A stretch of DNA of 64,000 nt from Microascus cirrosus (lineage: Eukaryota > Ascomycota > Sordariomycetes > Microascales > Microascaceae). The stretch covers positions 1 through 64,000 of the forward strand of contig JAMBUN010000324.1 in the NCBI GenBank assembly GCA_030271035.1, given 5' to 3'. Of this stretch, positions 1 through 12,840 are shown one piece after another (the first letter of the stretch is position 1; the number at the start of each line of letters is the position of its first letter). Made by a program: the position numbers and the translations under genes. The notes beneath the pieces were generated by a model. It had not been told where the DNA came from. It was given only the letters and a program-made list of their open reading frames with translations, and did not search any database.

Positions 1-921
1 CCCCCAACCCAAGTCGTTGACGGACTCTATGTCGCTATATCCACCCAGGCGTGGCTGCCCGACGCCGGAAAGACGGGCCTGGACGGTAGGATTCCAGACT
101 TCGTAAAACGCGTCCTTTGTGTATACTGGGAAATGTTAGTTTAACAACTCCAGTAGCAGGGCCCAACCAATTCACTTACGCGGATTGCCGCATCCGGTCC
201 GGCCATGGGCGCCCGACATGTATGGGCGTGCCACAAAGGATGCAGAAAGAAGCATTCGAGCTGCCCCGACGATTCTTGCATCGTCAGCTTTGTGTGATAG
301 TATTAAGGTTGGTGTTCCGCCCGTACGGGGCTTCGGCCATGGCATTTCATGTCCCAGGGAAATTGAGGGACCTACCTGCTGTTCATAACCTCGCTCTTGT
401 TAGGCACCACACGTTCGCCAAAGCCTTCCTTACACGTCGAAGACACAGCATAACATCACAATTGCACAATATCATCAGATGATTCATCGTCAATATCTGT
501 AGTGATGGCATTCCATATTCCCTTTCAGGAAAGTAAAATTAGCACGGTAAGAACCTCTCCGCAGAGGTTCCGTGGCACGCTTTACCACTGATAGGGATTC
601 CATTTGACTATGCTCTCACGGTACATAGAGTCTTCTCAGCCTTTGAAGATCAGGCCCGCTTACGATCAAGCAGCAGCGGTAGCAAGAAAACTACTAAGAG
701 CCAAACAGCCAGGATATGGAGTGACATTCTCCACCTCTTTTTCCTACGCGGTGAAGGGTATATTCCACGCGTCGATCAAGCACTATGTCGGTTCGGCTGC
801 CTATGTCGGCAGCCAGGAAGTTCCATAAAGGTAGATTCCTTGCGAATTAGTGAAAACATGACTATGGTGTCAACTACAAGCGAGAGTTCCCGGATCATCC
901 CAGCTCGGTTCCGCACCCCGC
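1..921. other. No gene recognised
   Basis: Only short open frames without family resemblance are present on either strand. The part next to the xylanase stop (about 830-921) is probably its 3' flank. I see no tRNA, repeat or transposon terminus. Confidence 0.4.
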
Positions 922-1665
922 TCAGCTAACATCAGCTACCGTAATCTCGGCAAAGCCGGTGCTATCATATCCTTCCGTCGCTACAATCTGGAAATGGTGA
1001 CTCCCGAGCTCCAGGCCAGCGTCACGCCAGGCGTCGAAGTGACAGCGCGAATTCACTATTCCCTCGTGCCTCTTTTGCCTGCGGATGGACCAATACTGAA
1101 ACAAGAGCGGATCTGATATCCCCGGACTGACGCGAACCACATTTCCTATGTCGTATTCACTGTCATCACAGGTGACTGTACCGAGGTGTTCGATGGCCAC
1201 CGTGGGGTCGTAAGTGCCATAGCTCTCGACGATGTAGTATTCTATTCTAGGATTCAACATCCAGCCATAGATACCGAGGTAGCTGTTACCATCGGGTTCG
1301 TAGGTGCCCGAAAATTGAATTGATCTACATTACGCACATCAGCCACATTGTAATACGCTGGTTGGCTTCCGGAAGAAGCGGGAATACTTCTCAGTGGATC
1401 CGGGCTTCCATCCCTTCCCGCCGTAGAAATTGCCTCCTGGCTGCCACTCAACTCTGTAACTGCCACCGGACAGGTTCGTATAGTTTACGGGAAGTGCGCC
1501 GTCAGACCACCACGAGTAGAAGAAATCATCGTGGATGCCCTCTGAGTTGGGCGTGGCTTGGCGCTTCTGGAGAAACAAGTAATCCGCAGTGTCGGGTGCG
1601 GGGCTTGTAAGAGCACCTGTAGCAGAGAGAAGACCAGTGAAGAGTGTGATAAGGAGGGTGACCAT
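922..1665 (-). CDS. Secreted GH11 endo-1,4-beta-xylanase, copy 1
   Basis: Glycoside hydrolase family 11 enzyme that cleaves internal beta-1,4 bonds of xylan outside the cell. Two exons, 1388-1665 and 922-1324, are joined across a 63-nt intron (1325-1387, donor GTATTC, acceptor GTAG, branch GCTGAT) and give 226 aa, the usual size of a GH11 precursor. The N-terminus is a hydrophobic signal peptide (from MVTLLITLFTG), followed by a KRQ that looks like a Kex2-type processing site. Family motifs are FFYSWWSDG, GGNFYGGKGW, and after the intron FSGTYEPDGN. Both catalytic glutamates are visible: the nucleophile in IEYYIVESYG and the acid/base in IVATEGYDSTG. There is no carbohydrate-binding module. 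A second GH11 gene of the same length lies at 23.7-24.5 kb and shares the intron position after the PGS motif, so the two are paralogues. This copy lacks the second intron of its paralogue. Confidence 0.93.
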
Positions 1666-3968
1666 TGTGAGAGAGTATCCTCGGGAACCTTTGGTCGGAT
1701 TGTTTGTCTAGCAGAAACTGGCGTGCTTGGTGCTTGACATGTACTTGTAACTTTTCTACCACGGATCCCTAATTTGATGATATCTGGCTTAAAGGTTGCT
1801 GTGAGATCTCAGGTAGGGCATGGGCGCGCCATGACAAAGCCTAATCCTGTAGAGGGATCGTGGTTTAAATAGGATTAGGAATATGACGTTGCAATAGAAA
1901 TCAGCCTGAATGCAGATGGAGGTGCGCACCTGGCAAGACTCGCGCCTGGCTTCAAAACGAGGAGGCACACATCCACGGGATCCTACCTTCTCCGCACTCC
2001 ACACATTATGTTTAGCCGGAAGCACGTGTTATATAGTTCTGAGGGTCTATCCAGTGCAGGCATAGAGATTCTGTTTGAGTTGGAATCGCTCGGTGGGTAG
2101 GACTGAGCCAGACTAGGGAGACGAGACTGCGGAGAGCGGGAGGTTATTGTCTGACTTCCTATTGTCTTAGGGCCACATGAGGACTTGGCGAGTTAGTCCT
2201 CATTGATCCGCGAACTGCCAGCAAGACGATACGCCTCGTACAACAACTTTCAAGAGCTAGGGCCCGCTCCATTCTGTTGGTGGCGTGGATCTGAGATGTT
2301 AGGAGTCCAAAGATGAAGGGCTGCTCCGGCATGCAAGTAATCCAAGGTCCATATATATTGTACGTCGTCGCAGGGGGGCAGGAGACAGGTATGATTGGCA
2401 AGGGGATGCGAGGCGCACGCCGCGCCACGTGTAGGGTTCAGCCTTAGCCAGTGTGTGTTTTGCTATTCCGCCTTTGATCCTGCGATCTCCCAGTGGGGGA
2501 TAAGCTAAAGCCTCTGAGATCGCGTCAGGTCTCTGATCAGGCCGTCTGACGGAACTGGTCTAACGAGCCTCGGCAGTGGTGAGGTGCATGCGGGCGCTTA
2601 AGTTGCACGGCGGAAGTGCCACCAATGTGCCGATACGGCCTAGTTTGGCTGACTCAGAGGAAGTAAATTTTGGTTACGTTCCATAACTCACATTTCATCC
2701 TATAATAGCTCGTGTTAGCAATGCATAGGAAGGCAATGCGCCGCTGAATGTATCCACGCACTTACGATTCAGACGTAAGTTCAACTGCCTAACCAGTCTT
2801 CTAGGATCATGTATCGAGCTTGCCGTTGAATCTGTATTTGACGCAAGATACCCCTTGAACTAGCCCCTGTACTTGCATGGCCCACCGGGATACTTGACTA
2901 TATTTACCACAACCAGTCAAGTATATACTCACACCTATTCTCGGTCAAGCCACATCCTTGTTACGCAAGGTTGGCATCCGCTGTACTGCAGTTGAGGCGT
3001 CATGGGCCAATCTGGACAAGCGGCCAACCGAAGCCCCGACGTCGCCTAGGCTAAATAGCTGATCCCACCTCGCGAAGAACGCCAGACCTGTCCAATTGCA
3101 TGGATTTTCGGGATGGAACGAACCTGGTACGGGACACGCTTTGAGATCGACAGGCGTTTTACTCCGGTTAGCCGAAAATAGGACGCGAAGTTCTTTGCTT
3201 ACCCTGATACATGCAGGAAGCCTTGGTTGGGTTGTTGGCGACGGACCAACGGCGGAGCTACGGACAAGTGATTTCCGAGCCCTTGGCGAAATTCTGCAGG
3301 TCAAGGACGGACATGATATAGTGGATTTATCTCGAGCGCCGAAATGTCAAGCTCTTCCTGCCGTTGTCTCGCGTAGCCGCGACTGAAGGTGCAAATAATT
3401 ACAATTCAAATCATCCGTATGGATTTATGTCTTTCCACATCCCGAACCATCCACTAGCTACAGTCGATTGCAATCTATCGCGACATCAGGATTTTTGTTC
3501 CCCTCAGTAAAAACTCCTCGTGAAGTTATATTCACGCACTAGGTTCGGTTAGTGTCTGGAAACAAGGCCCATTGGTAGCACTTTTGACCAGGGCGATCCG
3601 CCGTCCAACCGCATCGCAGCGTGTGCGGCCTGATTTTCTCCACTAAAACCAATTAGACGCGCCGGAAGCGATGCGTCTCCATCTTATTCTCTTTCTCCAT
3701 GATGGAGAAAATATGACGGTCCGGTTAGAGTTTGATACTCTCGATGTTGGTGATATGCTGGCCATTTGAGGAATAGGAGAGTCCAGATCCAGTGCGGGGG
3801 CGTAACCAGGTAGAGTCAGACCAATTAAGATGAAGAATGGTTTTTGGGACGTGGTGGACCCCAAGTATGGAATTATTAAACGGTATAGGCGGAGAACCGG
3901 GCTTGTCCATCCTTCTTACCCCTTACCAGTGGAGATAAGCATGGCGCATCGGACGTTTAGGAGGCCAT
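1666..3968. other. Intergenic, no gene recognised
   Basis: Holds the promoter of xylanase copy 1 (roughly 1666-2100) and the 3' flank of the nitrate transporter (below 3968). Open frames at 2159-2428, 2945-3304 and 3643-3864 have no recognisable family, splice partner or domain and are probably chance frames. Confidence 0.4.
2011..2017 (-). promoter_or_regulatory. Candidate XlnR site upstream of xylanase copy 1
   Basis: Read on the gene's strand this is GGCTAAA, the exact core bound by the xylanolytic activator XlnR/Xyr1 in related fungi. It lies about 350 bp upstream of the start codon. A 7-bp match can occur by chance, so the call rests on its place in front of a xylanase gene. Confidence 0.45.
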
Positions 3969-5797
3969 TCAGGAGGCTGGAATGTTCTTGGCGATAGGCG
4001 GAATCCACGCTACAGCGAGATTGACCCCAATAGAAATAATGCCAAGAATCCAGAAAACCGTGTGATAGGCATCGCTGTGGTATCGGAACAGTATCGAGAA
4101 GAGAATACCACCAAGGTTCCCGCTCGCGCCTATGACTCCAAAAAGTAGACCTGAGGTTCAGCATGTCAGCAAGCAGGTCGGCGGAAATATGTATAATCTC
4201 CTACGAGCTATCATCAAGAACATACCGTTGGCTGAGGGATACACGTGAGGCACAACTGCGAAGTTGGCCCCATTGGCCGAGTCAATGAAGAACGCAAGGC
4301 CGGAAACGAGCCCAAACATCGTTTGTTCAAGGGCGGGGTTCGACAGGCCGATCGCAAGTTGGAAGACTCCTATCATAATCCCCAGGAAAGAAAGCCACAA
4401 CTTCTTGCACCACACTGAGCTGGTGTACTTATAGAGTATGTCGCTAATAATTCCTCCAGCGGGTCTAAAGACAACATTGAGGAGGCCAAACATGGCCGCC
4501 CAACGGCCGGACGCTGTTTGGCCGAGATGGGTAAAGTTCTTGTAGTAGTAGGAGCCAATAATAGAGTTAATCGCCAGCTCACTACCTATTACTCAAGTAA
4601 GTATAATGATCACGTGGAGGTTGGTGGATTCCTACCGAAAGAACAAGCGTACGGAGCAGCCAGGGCTAGTGATTGGAGGGAGAACGTTATGCGCAGGATT
4701 CGACGGAGGCTCATGGCGTTGACAACCTCTGTGTTCGCGTGGCCGGCGGCCGCAGTTCCTCCCTGTTGGAGCGTGATTGCGGGCGACTTCTCCACGTCTT
4801 TGTCACCGTTTATCTGAGGAGTGGTTGCACCACCGTCTGCGCTCGGGGAAGCTGTCCCTGACGAGGGTGTTTGTGGTACTCCGGTAATGACAAGATGGCG
4901 GTTCGACCATGGTCCATTCGGGGTATCCTCACACAAGAGTAATATGCAGATGGCGACCGCAGTGATCATGACGAAGGGTACAACAAACGCAACCCTCCAG
5001 GCCACGTGAGGGGATAGCCCCTGAGATCGGACCAACGAATCGAACACGGCCGGCATCACAAAGCTGCGAGCATATTCATGTTAGCGGACGATGCTTCCAG
5101 AAAACGGGGTTAGAGAAGGCTGGCGTACTAAGTTATTCCACCTCCCGCGGTTCCCCAACCACCAGCGAGCGCATTCGCGGTGCCAACTATATTCTTGTCA
5201 AAGAAGCTAGTCGACCACACCTGACAGGGAACCAGGGTGCCTCCAAGTATACCGACAAAAAACCGCACGGCAACCAGACCCATGGGGCTCCTCACGGCAG
5301 GGGTGAGGGCCGTCGGGATGGCGCCGCAGAGCAAGAGGCCTGCGAATGTATAGCGGGGTCCATATCGGTCACATAGAGTGCCTGCCACCAAGCGGACAAG
5401 GAGTCTGCGTGGGATTAGTCCTTTCCTTGTACAGTGTGCAGTTCGGTGGTAATTTGTTGACAAAACGTACGTTGCGAGAAGAGCCACGATATTGGAGTTC
5501 GCCACGTCCTCCTGTGTCATGCCTAGATCATCCCGGATGGTGATAACCAGCTTGAAGTCTCGTTAGCACACCGGCCGCCGCGTGAACAAGGATGGATCTC
5601 GGGAGATGCACCAATGGTGGGAAAGCAAACCATGATAGGAAGGCCACCAGGAAGGAAAACCAGGAGAAGAAGAACACCCTGCCATATTTGTCCAAGGGGT
5701 TCAAGATGGGAATGGAACGAGCCTTGAGCGAGATGGGGTTCACGTCAGGTGGCCCAATAAGATATCGTAGTTTCGTGGACATCATGACGGCGGGCAC
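3969..5797 (-). CDS. crnA: Nitrate transporter, NNP family (CrnA/NrtA-like)
   Basis: High-affinity nitrate/nitrite importer of the plasma membrane (major facilitator superfamily, nitrate-nitrite porter family). Six exons (5612-5797, 5471-5550, 5129-5404, 4636-5063, 4226-4585, 3969-4150) join in phase to exactly 504 codons, giving 503 aa, the usual length for fungal members. Introns are 50-75 nt. The N-terminus carries GRVFFFSWFSF. The nitrate-signature stretch FVGILGG..VPCQVWSTSFFDKN is followed by GTANALAGGWGTAGGGIT; this position is normally GNAGGG, so one residue differs from the usual motif. The long cytosolic loop between helices 6 and 7 is present (about residues 220-280). The second signature region ends in GASGNLGGILFS, and the C-terminus is short. 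No stop or frameshift was found. Nitrate and nitrite reductase genes, often clustered with this gene, are not in the window. MPAVMM offers two possible starts, at 5797 and 5785. Confidence 0.95.
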
Positions 5798-7911
5798 CAG
5801 GAGCTGAGGACGGATGATAGTTTGAAGAAGTTCAAAGATATCACGAATTCAAGTTATTCGGATAATTGAGCAGGGCAGGGACGCTCTGTTAGCTTTGGCA
5901 TCTTCGGAGCAATGTAACGGCTTGCGCCGAAATATATCAGGTAGGCCCTCCATGGCTAGTGAATTCAAAAGCCCGTCCTCATACGGCGCTGAGAGACACT
6001 CAGAGACCACAAGATGGCGATATGTGGGGTGCTTTTTCGGATTAGAGAGCCGATGACATGTCAGAGCGGCAAGTTCTCGTGGGTGACCGGAGGCCAAGGC
6101 GTGGTGGTGAAAGGACAAGCCGGCAAGGAAATACGAAACCAGCATCTCCGCGGGGCTCGAAATATTAAGGCAGGGTCGTGGGGGGCTGTCAGCTTGTTAT
6201 CTTCAAGGAGAGAGAAGATAGAAGATAAGACTAGATTGGGTTGTCGAGCAAATTTTGCCTCCGTCGTCTGGCAGTGGGTACGGCGAGGCGATTGCCAAGA
6301 TTCCAGCCAATGACACTGGGGGCGGCTCTTATCGAACAAGGCCCTGCACATACAACAGCGCCCGCAAAGGGCCCCCGAAGTCGACAGGGCCCACAGGCTG
6401 CTTCCAGTACTTCCGCGGAACTAATCTGCCAAAGTGAAGAATCGTCAGATACGGGTCGAGCCGTGGGCTAATCTCGGAGAAAATCCAGTGGAAGTCGGGG
6501 GTGTTATCTGCTTTCTTCGCTATTGGCTGCTTCCCCTTGCCACACTCCTCCCCCATCACAGTGTGTGCCGAGATCGGAAAACGCTAACGATAACGCAGAA
6601 CGGTCATTTAGGGGCCTGGCTGGAGCTCTGAGAGTTTGACGAGGACGAAGACCGCGTTTGTGGACGGGCCGCCTTATAAAGAAGCTACAAGCAAATAAAG
6701 GAAAGAAAGAGAAAACACACCCACGCCTGTTAAGGATGGAGGGACGCTCAATGCTACAATAGGCAAGCTCCTGAAATGCTGTCAAGTAGCATAGCTATTA
6801 GCGGATTGTCGACCCGACAGCAGGCCACTTTGTTTGCCCTGGCCTGACTGGTGTGCATTCCGGTTTCGCCTCGTGTGACCTGCATTCTCGTAATTTAATG
6901 AGAGCCGCCGGAGTGCTAGAAGGCCTCTGTCTGCAATGGGCCGAGCTTTGTACGGTCGACCTGAAGGATTCACTGCGTTTCCAATCCCCTACTCTGTATA
7001 TGAGAAGAATTACCAAGAGCACGCCCCTGTTCTGTCAACGCGGCTGAAGTGGCTGGGAGGGATCCTAACCCCACGGGAGCCAGTCTCGGATGATTCGGCA
7101 AGAGAGGCGTGCGCGCACTGGGTATCACCGTCTCTGCATAAATATATGCGGGTTTTGAGATCTCCTCCCACCCCGGGTGTATATTAGTACTTTAAGCCGC
7201 GCTCCCCCCGAGTTTTCCATCCTCCCGTAGTTGGAGCATCTCTGCATCTGAGATCATCATTTGTGGGAATACCCCGAGTTCCCTGTCCTCATCGGAGAAC
7301 TCTCGACTAAAGAATATTCTTCATTTCATTCACAGCAGGAGGTCTTCAGTGTTTGTGTGGATACTGCCAGGGTCCGCGGTTTCCAATCCGAAACTGCAGC
7401 TCCTTCCGCACACTTTTCGGAGGCACGCCATCGGAGGCCGTCACCTGTTGACAGCACATATCGTACGCCCACACCAAGTCCGGGTATCGGCACAACACCG
7501 ACTTATTACCGCCTGTATCGATGTGCTCTACCCGCGCAGGCTGACCAGCATTGTCGTCGGCTGGCTGCGGGCCGCCGTCTGCCAATTAGATCCTATCTAT
7601 CGTAATACTGGCTCCTGATAATCTGAGTTATCGACGCCACACGGTACTTTCTGCTCAAGTCACGCTCGTAGTTTGTAAGTGGAGGGGTCGACGCGTCCCG
7701 CACCGAAAAGGGACCGGCAGGATATATTCGATGGGCCTCTGAAAGGCCAGGGCAATCAATGTAACGCATCTTGTTCAAGGAAACACTTGGATTTATGGGG
7801 CTCTCGCAACGTTGCGTTGTTTCTTCATGTTGATCATTTCTGTCTAATACAGTCCCCCTATTATCATCTGCCATATCCCATAACAAGCGTCTATGCGTAG
7901 GTTTCCTTGTA
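5798..7911. other. Intergenic with nitrate transporter promoter, no gene recognised
   Basis: Apart from the NirA/GATA block at 6146-6228 nothing is recognised. Open frames at 6014-6351 and 7261-7618 overlap in several frames and show no domain. Confidence 0.4.
6146..6228 (-). promoter_or_regulatory. NirA and AreA (GATA) motifs of the nitrate transporter promoter
   Basis: CTCCGCGG at 6146-6153 is a perfect match to the NirA consensus CTCCGHGG. Three HGATAR-type GATA sites follow within 32 bp: TTATCT at 6197-6202, AGATAG at 6216-6221 and AGATAA at 6223-6228. The block lies 350-430 bp upstream of the transporter start. In Aspergillus, NirA (nitrate induction) and AreA (nitrogen derepression) act together on such promoters, so the same control is likely here. 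Confidence 0.7.
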
Positions 7912-9686
7912 TTAAGGGGTGAATCCAAAAGCCGGATGATTATGACCAAGACCCTCGTGCTCGCGTGCTAACCGGTCGTCACGTAGACCGGAGGCACGCT
8001 TCCTGTTCTCGAGGATGGCCCACAGAGAATGGGCACCGGTGACAGTGGATAAAATGCAGGCGCATGTCATGTTAATAATGTGTCCCGTTGAGTAGTTTGG
8101 AGCCTCGTCAGCCATGTAGGTCCAGGTCGAGAGAAGCTGGCCAAACCTGCGCATATTAGTTGAGGCCTGTAGATGCTAATAGATTCTCACTTACCCCCCG
8201 AGTCCAATGACGTAGGCTGAGGCGATGGCCTTGACTGCCGGACCAGAGTTGTTGTCGACGGACCAGCTAAGGAGCAGTGGACTGGAGCTAAATCCTCCAG
8301 ACACAGCAAGGAAAAGGCCGAAGTAGCGCACGGCAGTACTAGAGACGAAGTGATTCAACGCGAAACCCACGAAAATACAAGGCGTAAGGAGGCAGACGAA
8401 GAAAATGCCTCTGTGTCGCAGACGATCCGAGAGTGTAGCCGTTGTGATACAGATAATGGCGCCCAGGACATAGGGAGGGACGGACATCAGCTGGGCCACC
8501 TGACCACTGTATCCCATCGATTCCAATAGGGTAGGCTAATAATAAGTATATGCGCATTAGTATGGCGTTTTTACCACTATGTAGTGACATTAAAAGACTG
8601 GCGATTTTCTTTTGTGTCGATTGGTGGCACAGAGATAACGGAAAGAATAACTCACTGTGAAAATATGCAGGGAGCTCATGCAGCACATGGAGCAGATGAG
8701 AGCGACCCCGAGTAGTTGTGTAGTAACATGCCAGGTGGCACGTTTAAAAGTAACCTTGCTAAACCTCTCTTCAGGCAGAGCCTTGGCTTCGTCAATGAGG
8801 CGCAAGCACGAGTAGGTTCGCTCCTCCTCACTCAAGAAGCTAGCTGTGGCTGGGTTATTGGGCAGACGTATAATAGAAAACCCGATCAAGATGGTAATAA
8901 TACCCTCAAAGAAGAACACATGTCTCCAGGTATGAAGGATGCCGAAGGACGGGATTCGGGAGAGACCAGTGGCCAATAAACCACCAAAAGCGCCGGAGAG
9001 CGAGACCACTGCAGAGAGATAGCCCATCCTTGTAGTGAGCTCATGTCGTCGATAAAAACTCGCCAGGGTGAACATGATACCAGGGAGCACACCAGCCTCG
9101 CAAAGCCCGAGCATGACTCGAACGCCGGCAATGCCTTCGAAGGATTGCGCAAAAGCTTGGCACATGGTCACGATTCCGAACGACGTGGTGATGAAGGTCA
9201 GCCATATCTTAGGACCGATGCGTTTGATTATCATGTTGGCCGGACTGTTATGATAGAGAATATGTTAGCCTTCGAATTCGATCATACGCCCGGCGCTGAG
9301 GATGACTCTCTCCCTTCTTCCTGTCCTCCCGGGGTCGCGAAGGGACATAATAAGGCTCACATTTCGAATAAGATGTAGGTAATATAGAAAACAGACATGG
9401 CAATGTTGAACTTATTGCCCGTGAGATTTAAGTCTTCCTTTAACCCCAGCACCTTTACGTTTCCCATATTGGCTCGGTCGATCATAGAGCAAAGATGCAT
9501 CAGAATGCAAAAGGGCAGAACTCGACTGTCGAATTTGCGACAAACAGCATTGTCCAAGGCAGCACGAGCTTCTTGGGAGAGCGACTCAATGTGCTCTGTA
9601 GCGGAATTTGTGCCCTTGGTCGCGTCTATAGATGGCTTGTTCGTTGCCGCAGTCTTGGCTGGTGTTTTGGAGAGGATGGGATCCAT
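7912..9686 (-). CDS. MFS permease, allantoate permease (DAL5/ACS) family
   Basis: Twelve-helix plasma-membrane transporter of the anion:cation symporter family, whose members import vitamins, allantoate and small organic anions. Exon 1 (9361-9686) has the typical start, with RKFDSRVLPFCILMHLCSMIDRANMGN. It joins in phase across a 116-nt intron to exon 2 (from 9244: IPANMIIKRIGPKIWL..., RVMLGLCEAGVLPGIMF, FYRRHELTTRMGYL). The last two exons, about 8195-8535 (PTLLESMGYSG...) and 7912-8146 (FGQLLSTWTYM...), are joined by an intron at 8147-8194. The junction between exon 2 (near 8650, after LHIFT) and 8535 is unresolved: the single-intron model lacks about seven residues expected there (usually YSLSLFL), so a micro-exon or slight damage is possible. 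The substrate cannot be read from sequence. Confidence 0.82.
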
Positions 9687-11426
9687 GTCAATTATCGACG
9701 ATTTTATAGGGAGAGTTATTTGGATAGGGCGAAATATATATTATAATCCCGGGAACGAGTGGAAGACTAAACGAAGAAGCAGACGAGCCCGTGGATCTGG
9801 GACTCTAATATAGACTTATCCAGGAAACGCCGCTTCACCGTTGCCCACCCCAAAGTTTTTAAGGCTTCACAGTTCTAATGGTTTGGCCCCAGGTTTTCCT
9901 TCCGCTGTGTGGGGCTCCCCAGCTTGCCCCAGACCCTCTCCCCAACTCCGCACATCACAGGCCAAGGCTCACTTTCGGAAGTACCATTCATTGGCTCGGA
10001 AATTCTGACCTGGATTCTCGAGCCATGCAGTTTACGGTAAGGACAAGCGCTGGGATTATTTGGTGCGGTGTGTATTGTATTTGTCGCGGTATTCCAGATG
10101 CATATATCAAAGTGTCCTCCCACACCCATTTGTCAAGACCACTCAACTTTCCTTCGCTAAAGGCTATGTACACCTCTCGATACATAAGTTAACTTTAACC
10201 ATTGGACACATAGCCACACCTTTACAAAAAGTACATCAGACTACCAGGGCATTACCCTTCACTCAGTGAATTAATACCAATATTACAAAATTCCCTAGGT
10301 TCCCCAGATGTAAGGCGTAAGCCTTAGGCCTTATGCTTTTACCTTATCCGTGATAAAACATGGATAAGTCTTGGCAAGGGAGTTTTGGCTTGACCCCTAG
10401 AAATTTAGCTGGCTATCTCAATGTACCCGGAATGCGATCGGCATCTGTCTTGAGGAAGAACAGAGCAAACCACGCGGGGAACGAAAGGCTACAAGCATTT
10501 TGGTGAATAAACAACCGGGCTTCAGAAAGAGCGATAGCCTGCGATGGGGTTGGTATACCCTGCAAATGGAAATGGCTATGTTTCTAGCCACAAGACGAAG
10601 CACTTTAATGTCAACAGGCAGCATCAAAATTGTTTTTTGGGACATCTTATAAATAAAATTAATGAACAGTAAGAGAGCTCCAAGTTCTGGATTGGAAACA
10701 GGATGCGATCTGTCCCTGGCGAAACGGTAGCCGCGGGGACGCAAAGAAGCAATTATTTCGGGTTGCCTAGAGTGATTAAGGAGCCCAATCCCCAATCTCC
10801 CCGTACCGGTGGCCCCTTCTTTGAAAATATCTGGTAATTTGTTTTCTTCGATATTACTCTTGCCGGGCCGGTGTAGCGTGGAAGATAAGAACACAGGAGG
10901 ACCGCGAGACGGAAGGAATTACGAAGCCCTGTTAGGTTCTGGAGTCGGGTTCAATTCCTCTGATAGCTCCTGCCTCGGTTATTTGGAAATGATACAGTCT
11001 TTGGTTTCTACAAATCCATTGAACTATCCCCTCTCTCTTGATACCTTTGATGTGGTTTGCAAGGGATCACGGGGATAAAAAGGGGTGAGAGAGGAAGTGA
11101 ACTATGCTCCCCGGAAAGTCGGCATCGAACACATTACTTTCCGGGTGATACATTTGGCTTTGAGAGTGTTAGTAGCCTCCCCCTGTAAGGCTCTCAACAA
11201 TAACCCTAAGCTATCCATGAATGCCTGTTGAATGATCAGAACATCGCGCCAGTTGGCTCGTGACGTGAAATCACCACGATGGATTCAACGAAATGACACC
11301 GGAAAACCGTGAAGTCGCCCCAAGCTGTTGTCCACATTTCCAGCAGGCACGCTACAATGATCGTAGGCTAGGAAACTGTAAATTCCGTTTACTGATATGG
11401 GATTTCTTTAATAATTATCCTGCCAA
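9687..11426. other. Intergenic, no gene recognised
   Basis: The first few hundred bases are the promoter of the MFS permease. An open frame of 158 codons on the minus strand (10418-10894) has no recognisable domain and no splice partner, and I do not call it a gene. Confidence 0.4.
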
Positions 11427-12840
11427 CTAAACCTCGATGCCCTCTGGGAGCACGTCTCCATTTATAATAGCACCATGATCACGCAATATACGCTGCACCT
11501 CTGCTGTCTCCGGAAAACTGCCATCAGACGCTATGAGACCCGCCGCCACACCTGCCGCTTGACCCGTCGCTAGTCCTGTCCCCATAACTCTGGCGGCGCT
11601 GCCGGCGAGACGATCGCCATCAAGACAGCGACCTGCTGCCAAGAGGTTCCTTGTGTCCTTGCTGCACAGGCAGCGCAGAGGTATTTCAAACACCTCATGC
11701 GGGGGGAGTCGAAATGTTGAGGCCCAATTCTCGGTCGTCTCATCATGCCATTCCATTCCCCAGCCGCAGATAGCAATAACATCCTCGAAATGCGTGCGCT
11801 CGTCAATGTCTTCAACACGTAGCTGATATTGGGCGTTGATATGTCGCGACTCACGGGTGCCAAAGTTAGGTCCACTCGACACGAGATACATATCCTCATG
11901 TCTGGGCAGCTTGCGCAGAATTTTGAGATATTCCATGGCCTGCGACTTTCCTTGCTTCTCTGCGCGAGTAATGCTGCGAGAGTCTCGGGCGTCGTAAGGT
12001 GCGGAGGCGAGGTAGGTAGTGATATCGCCGGACTGGGGAAGGCAGAGCTGTACACTCGAAACTTTGTGGATCTTAGTTGCGAGCTTGGGGTCGGCTGCTT
12101 TGGCGGCGATAATAGCATCTTTCCAGAGCGTAGCCGACGGGTTGGCGTTCTTCAGGCCACCAAAGCGGGTTGACAGAGTGCCCAAATTAACGGTGCCATG
12201 ATTTCCGTAGCGTATAGAGGCTCCTGCATGATATGCAAGGTCACCATCGCCTGAAGCATCGATGAATGCCTTCCCGCTAAAGACGACTGCGCCTCGTCGA
12301 TCGTGGATGGTCACAGAAGTGACATTGTTGTCAAGAGAGCGCTGGGCGCCAGTAACGGGGGAATGAAGTAGCACATCGATACGATGCTCGTCCATCATAT
12401 CTTCTAGAGCAACCTTCATGCCTTCGGGCTCGAAAACCTAGTGCCAACATCAGCCTGCGATTAAGTTCTCAAGCGGAACGGTCTGATGTTACCTGAAAGA
12501 TCCCGCGATGCCTTGTAGGTGTTTCGTAGGTCGCACCAAGCTCCAACAGACGGGCTTTCAAAGAGTCCCATATCGCACCCACTGTACGTCTAGGTCTCTC
12601 AGTGCAGGTGTAGAGTCCACAGACGGAGTACACGCCACGATGAGTGCCCGCCCCGCCCAGGCAGCTCTCTGACTCTAGGAGGAGGATTCTTCCACTGGGA
12701 TATGCCTGCCTCGCCCCAACGGCAGCGCCGACGCCAGCAAATCCTCCTCCTACGATAATGACATCGTATTCGTTACTGGAATTAGGATCACCGTTTTGGC
12801 CATGCTGAGGAGCGGCAGGGTTGGTTCCGGTGATCGCCAT
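11427..12840 (-). CDS. FAD-dependent oxidoreductase (FAD_oxidored family)
   Basis: Soluble flavoenzyme of the FAD_oxidored (PF12831-type) group; the substrate is unknown. Exons 12493-12840 and 11427-12437 join across a 55-nt intron and give 452 aa. The N-terminal Rossmann motif is DVIIVGGGFAGVGAA (residues ~24-38), followed by an acidic residue at the end of strand 2 (LLLES) and a cap-like GGAGTHRGVYSVCG. The C-terminal FAD-binding motif is LLAAGRCLDGDRLAG...VMGTGLATGQAAGVAAG. The frame is open further upstream (to 13110), but that extension overlaps the divergent regulator's leader, so I prefer the start at 12840 (MAITGTN). No signal peptide is seen. The neighbouring divergent Zn2Cys6 gene may control it. 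Confidence 0.88.

Noticed and set aside
10418..10894. 158-codon minus-strand frame as a gene
   Set aside because: Composition and content fit no family; no second exon found.
10930..10975. tRNA T-arm-like GGGTTCAATTCC
   Set aside because: No matching acceptor stem or D-arm upstream within tRNA distance.
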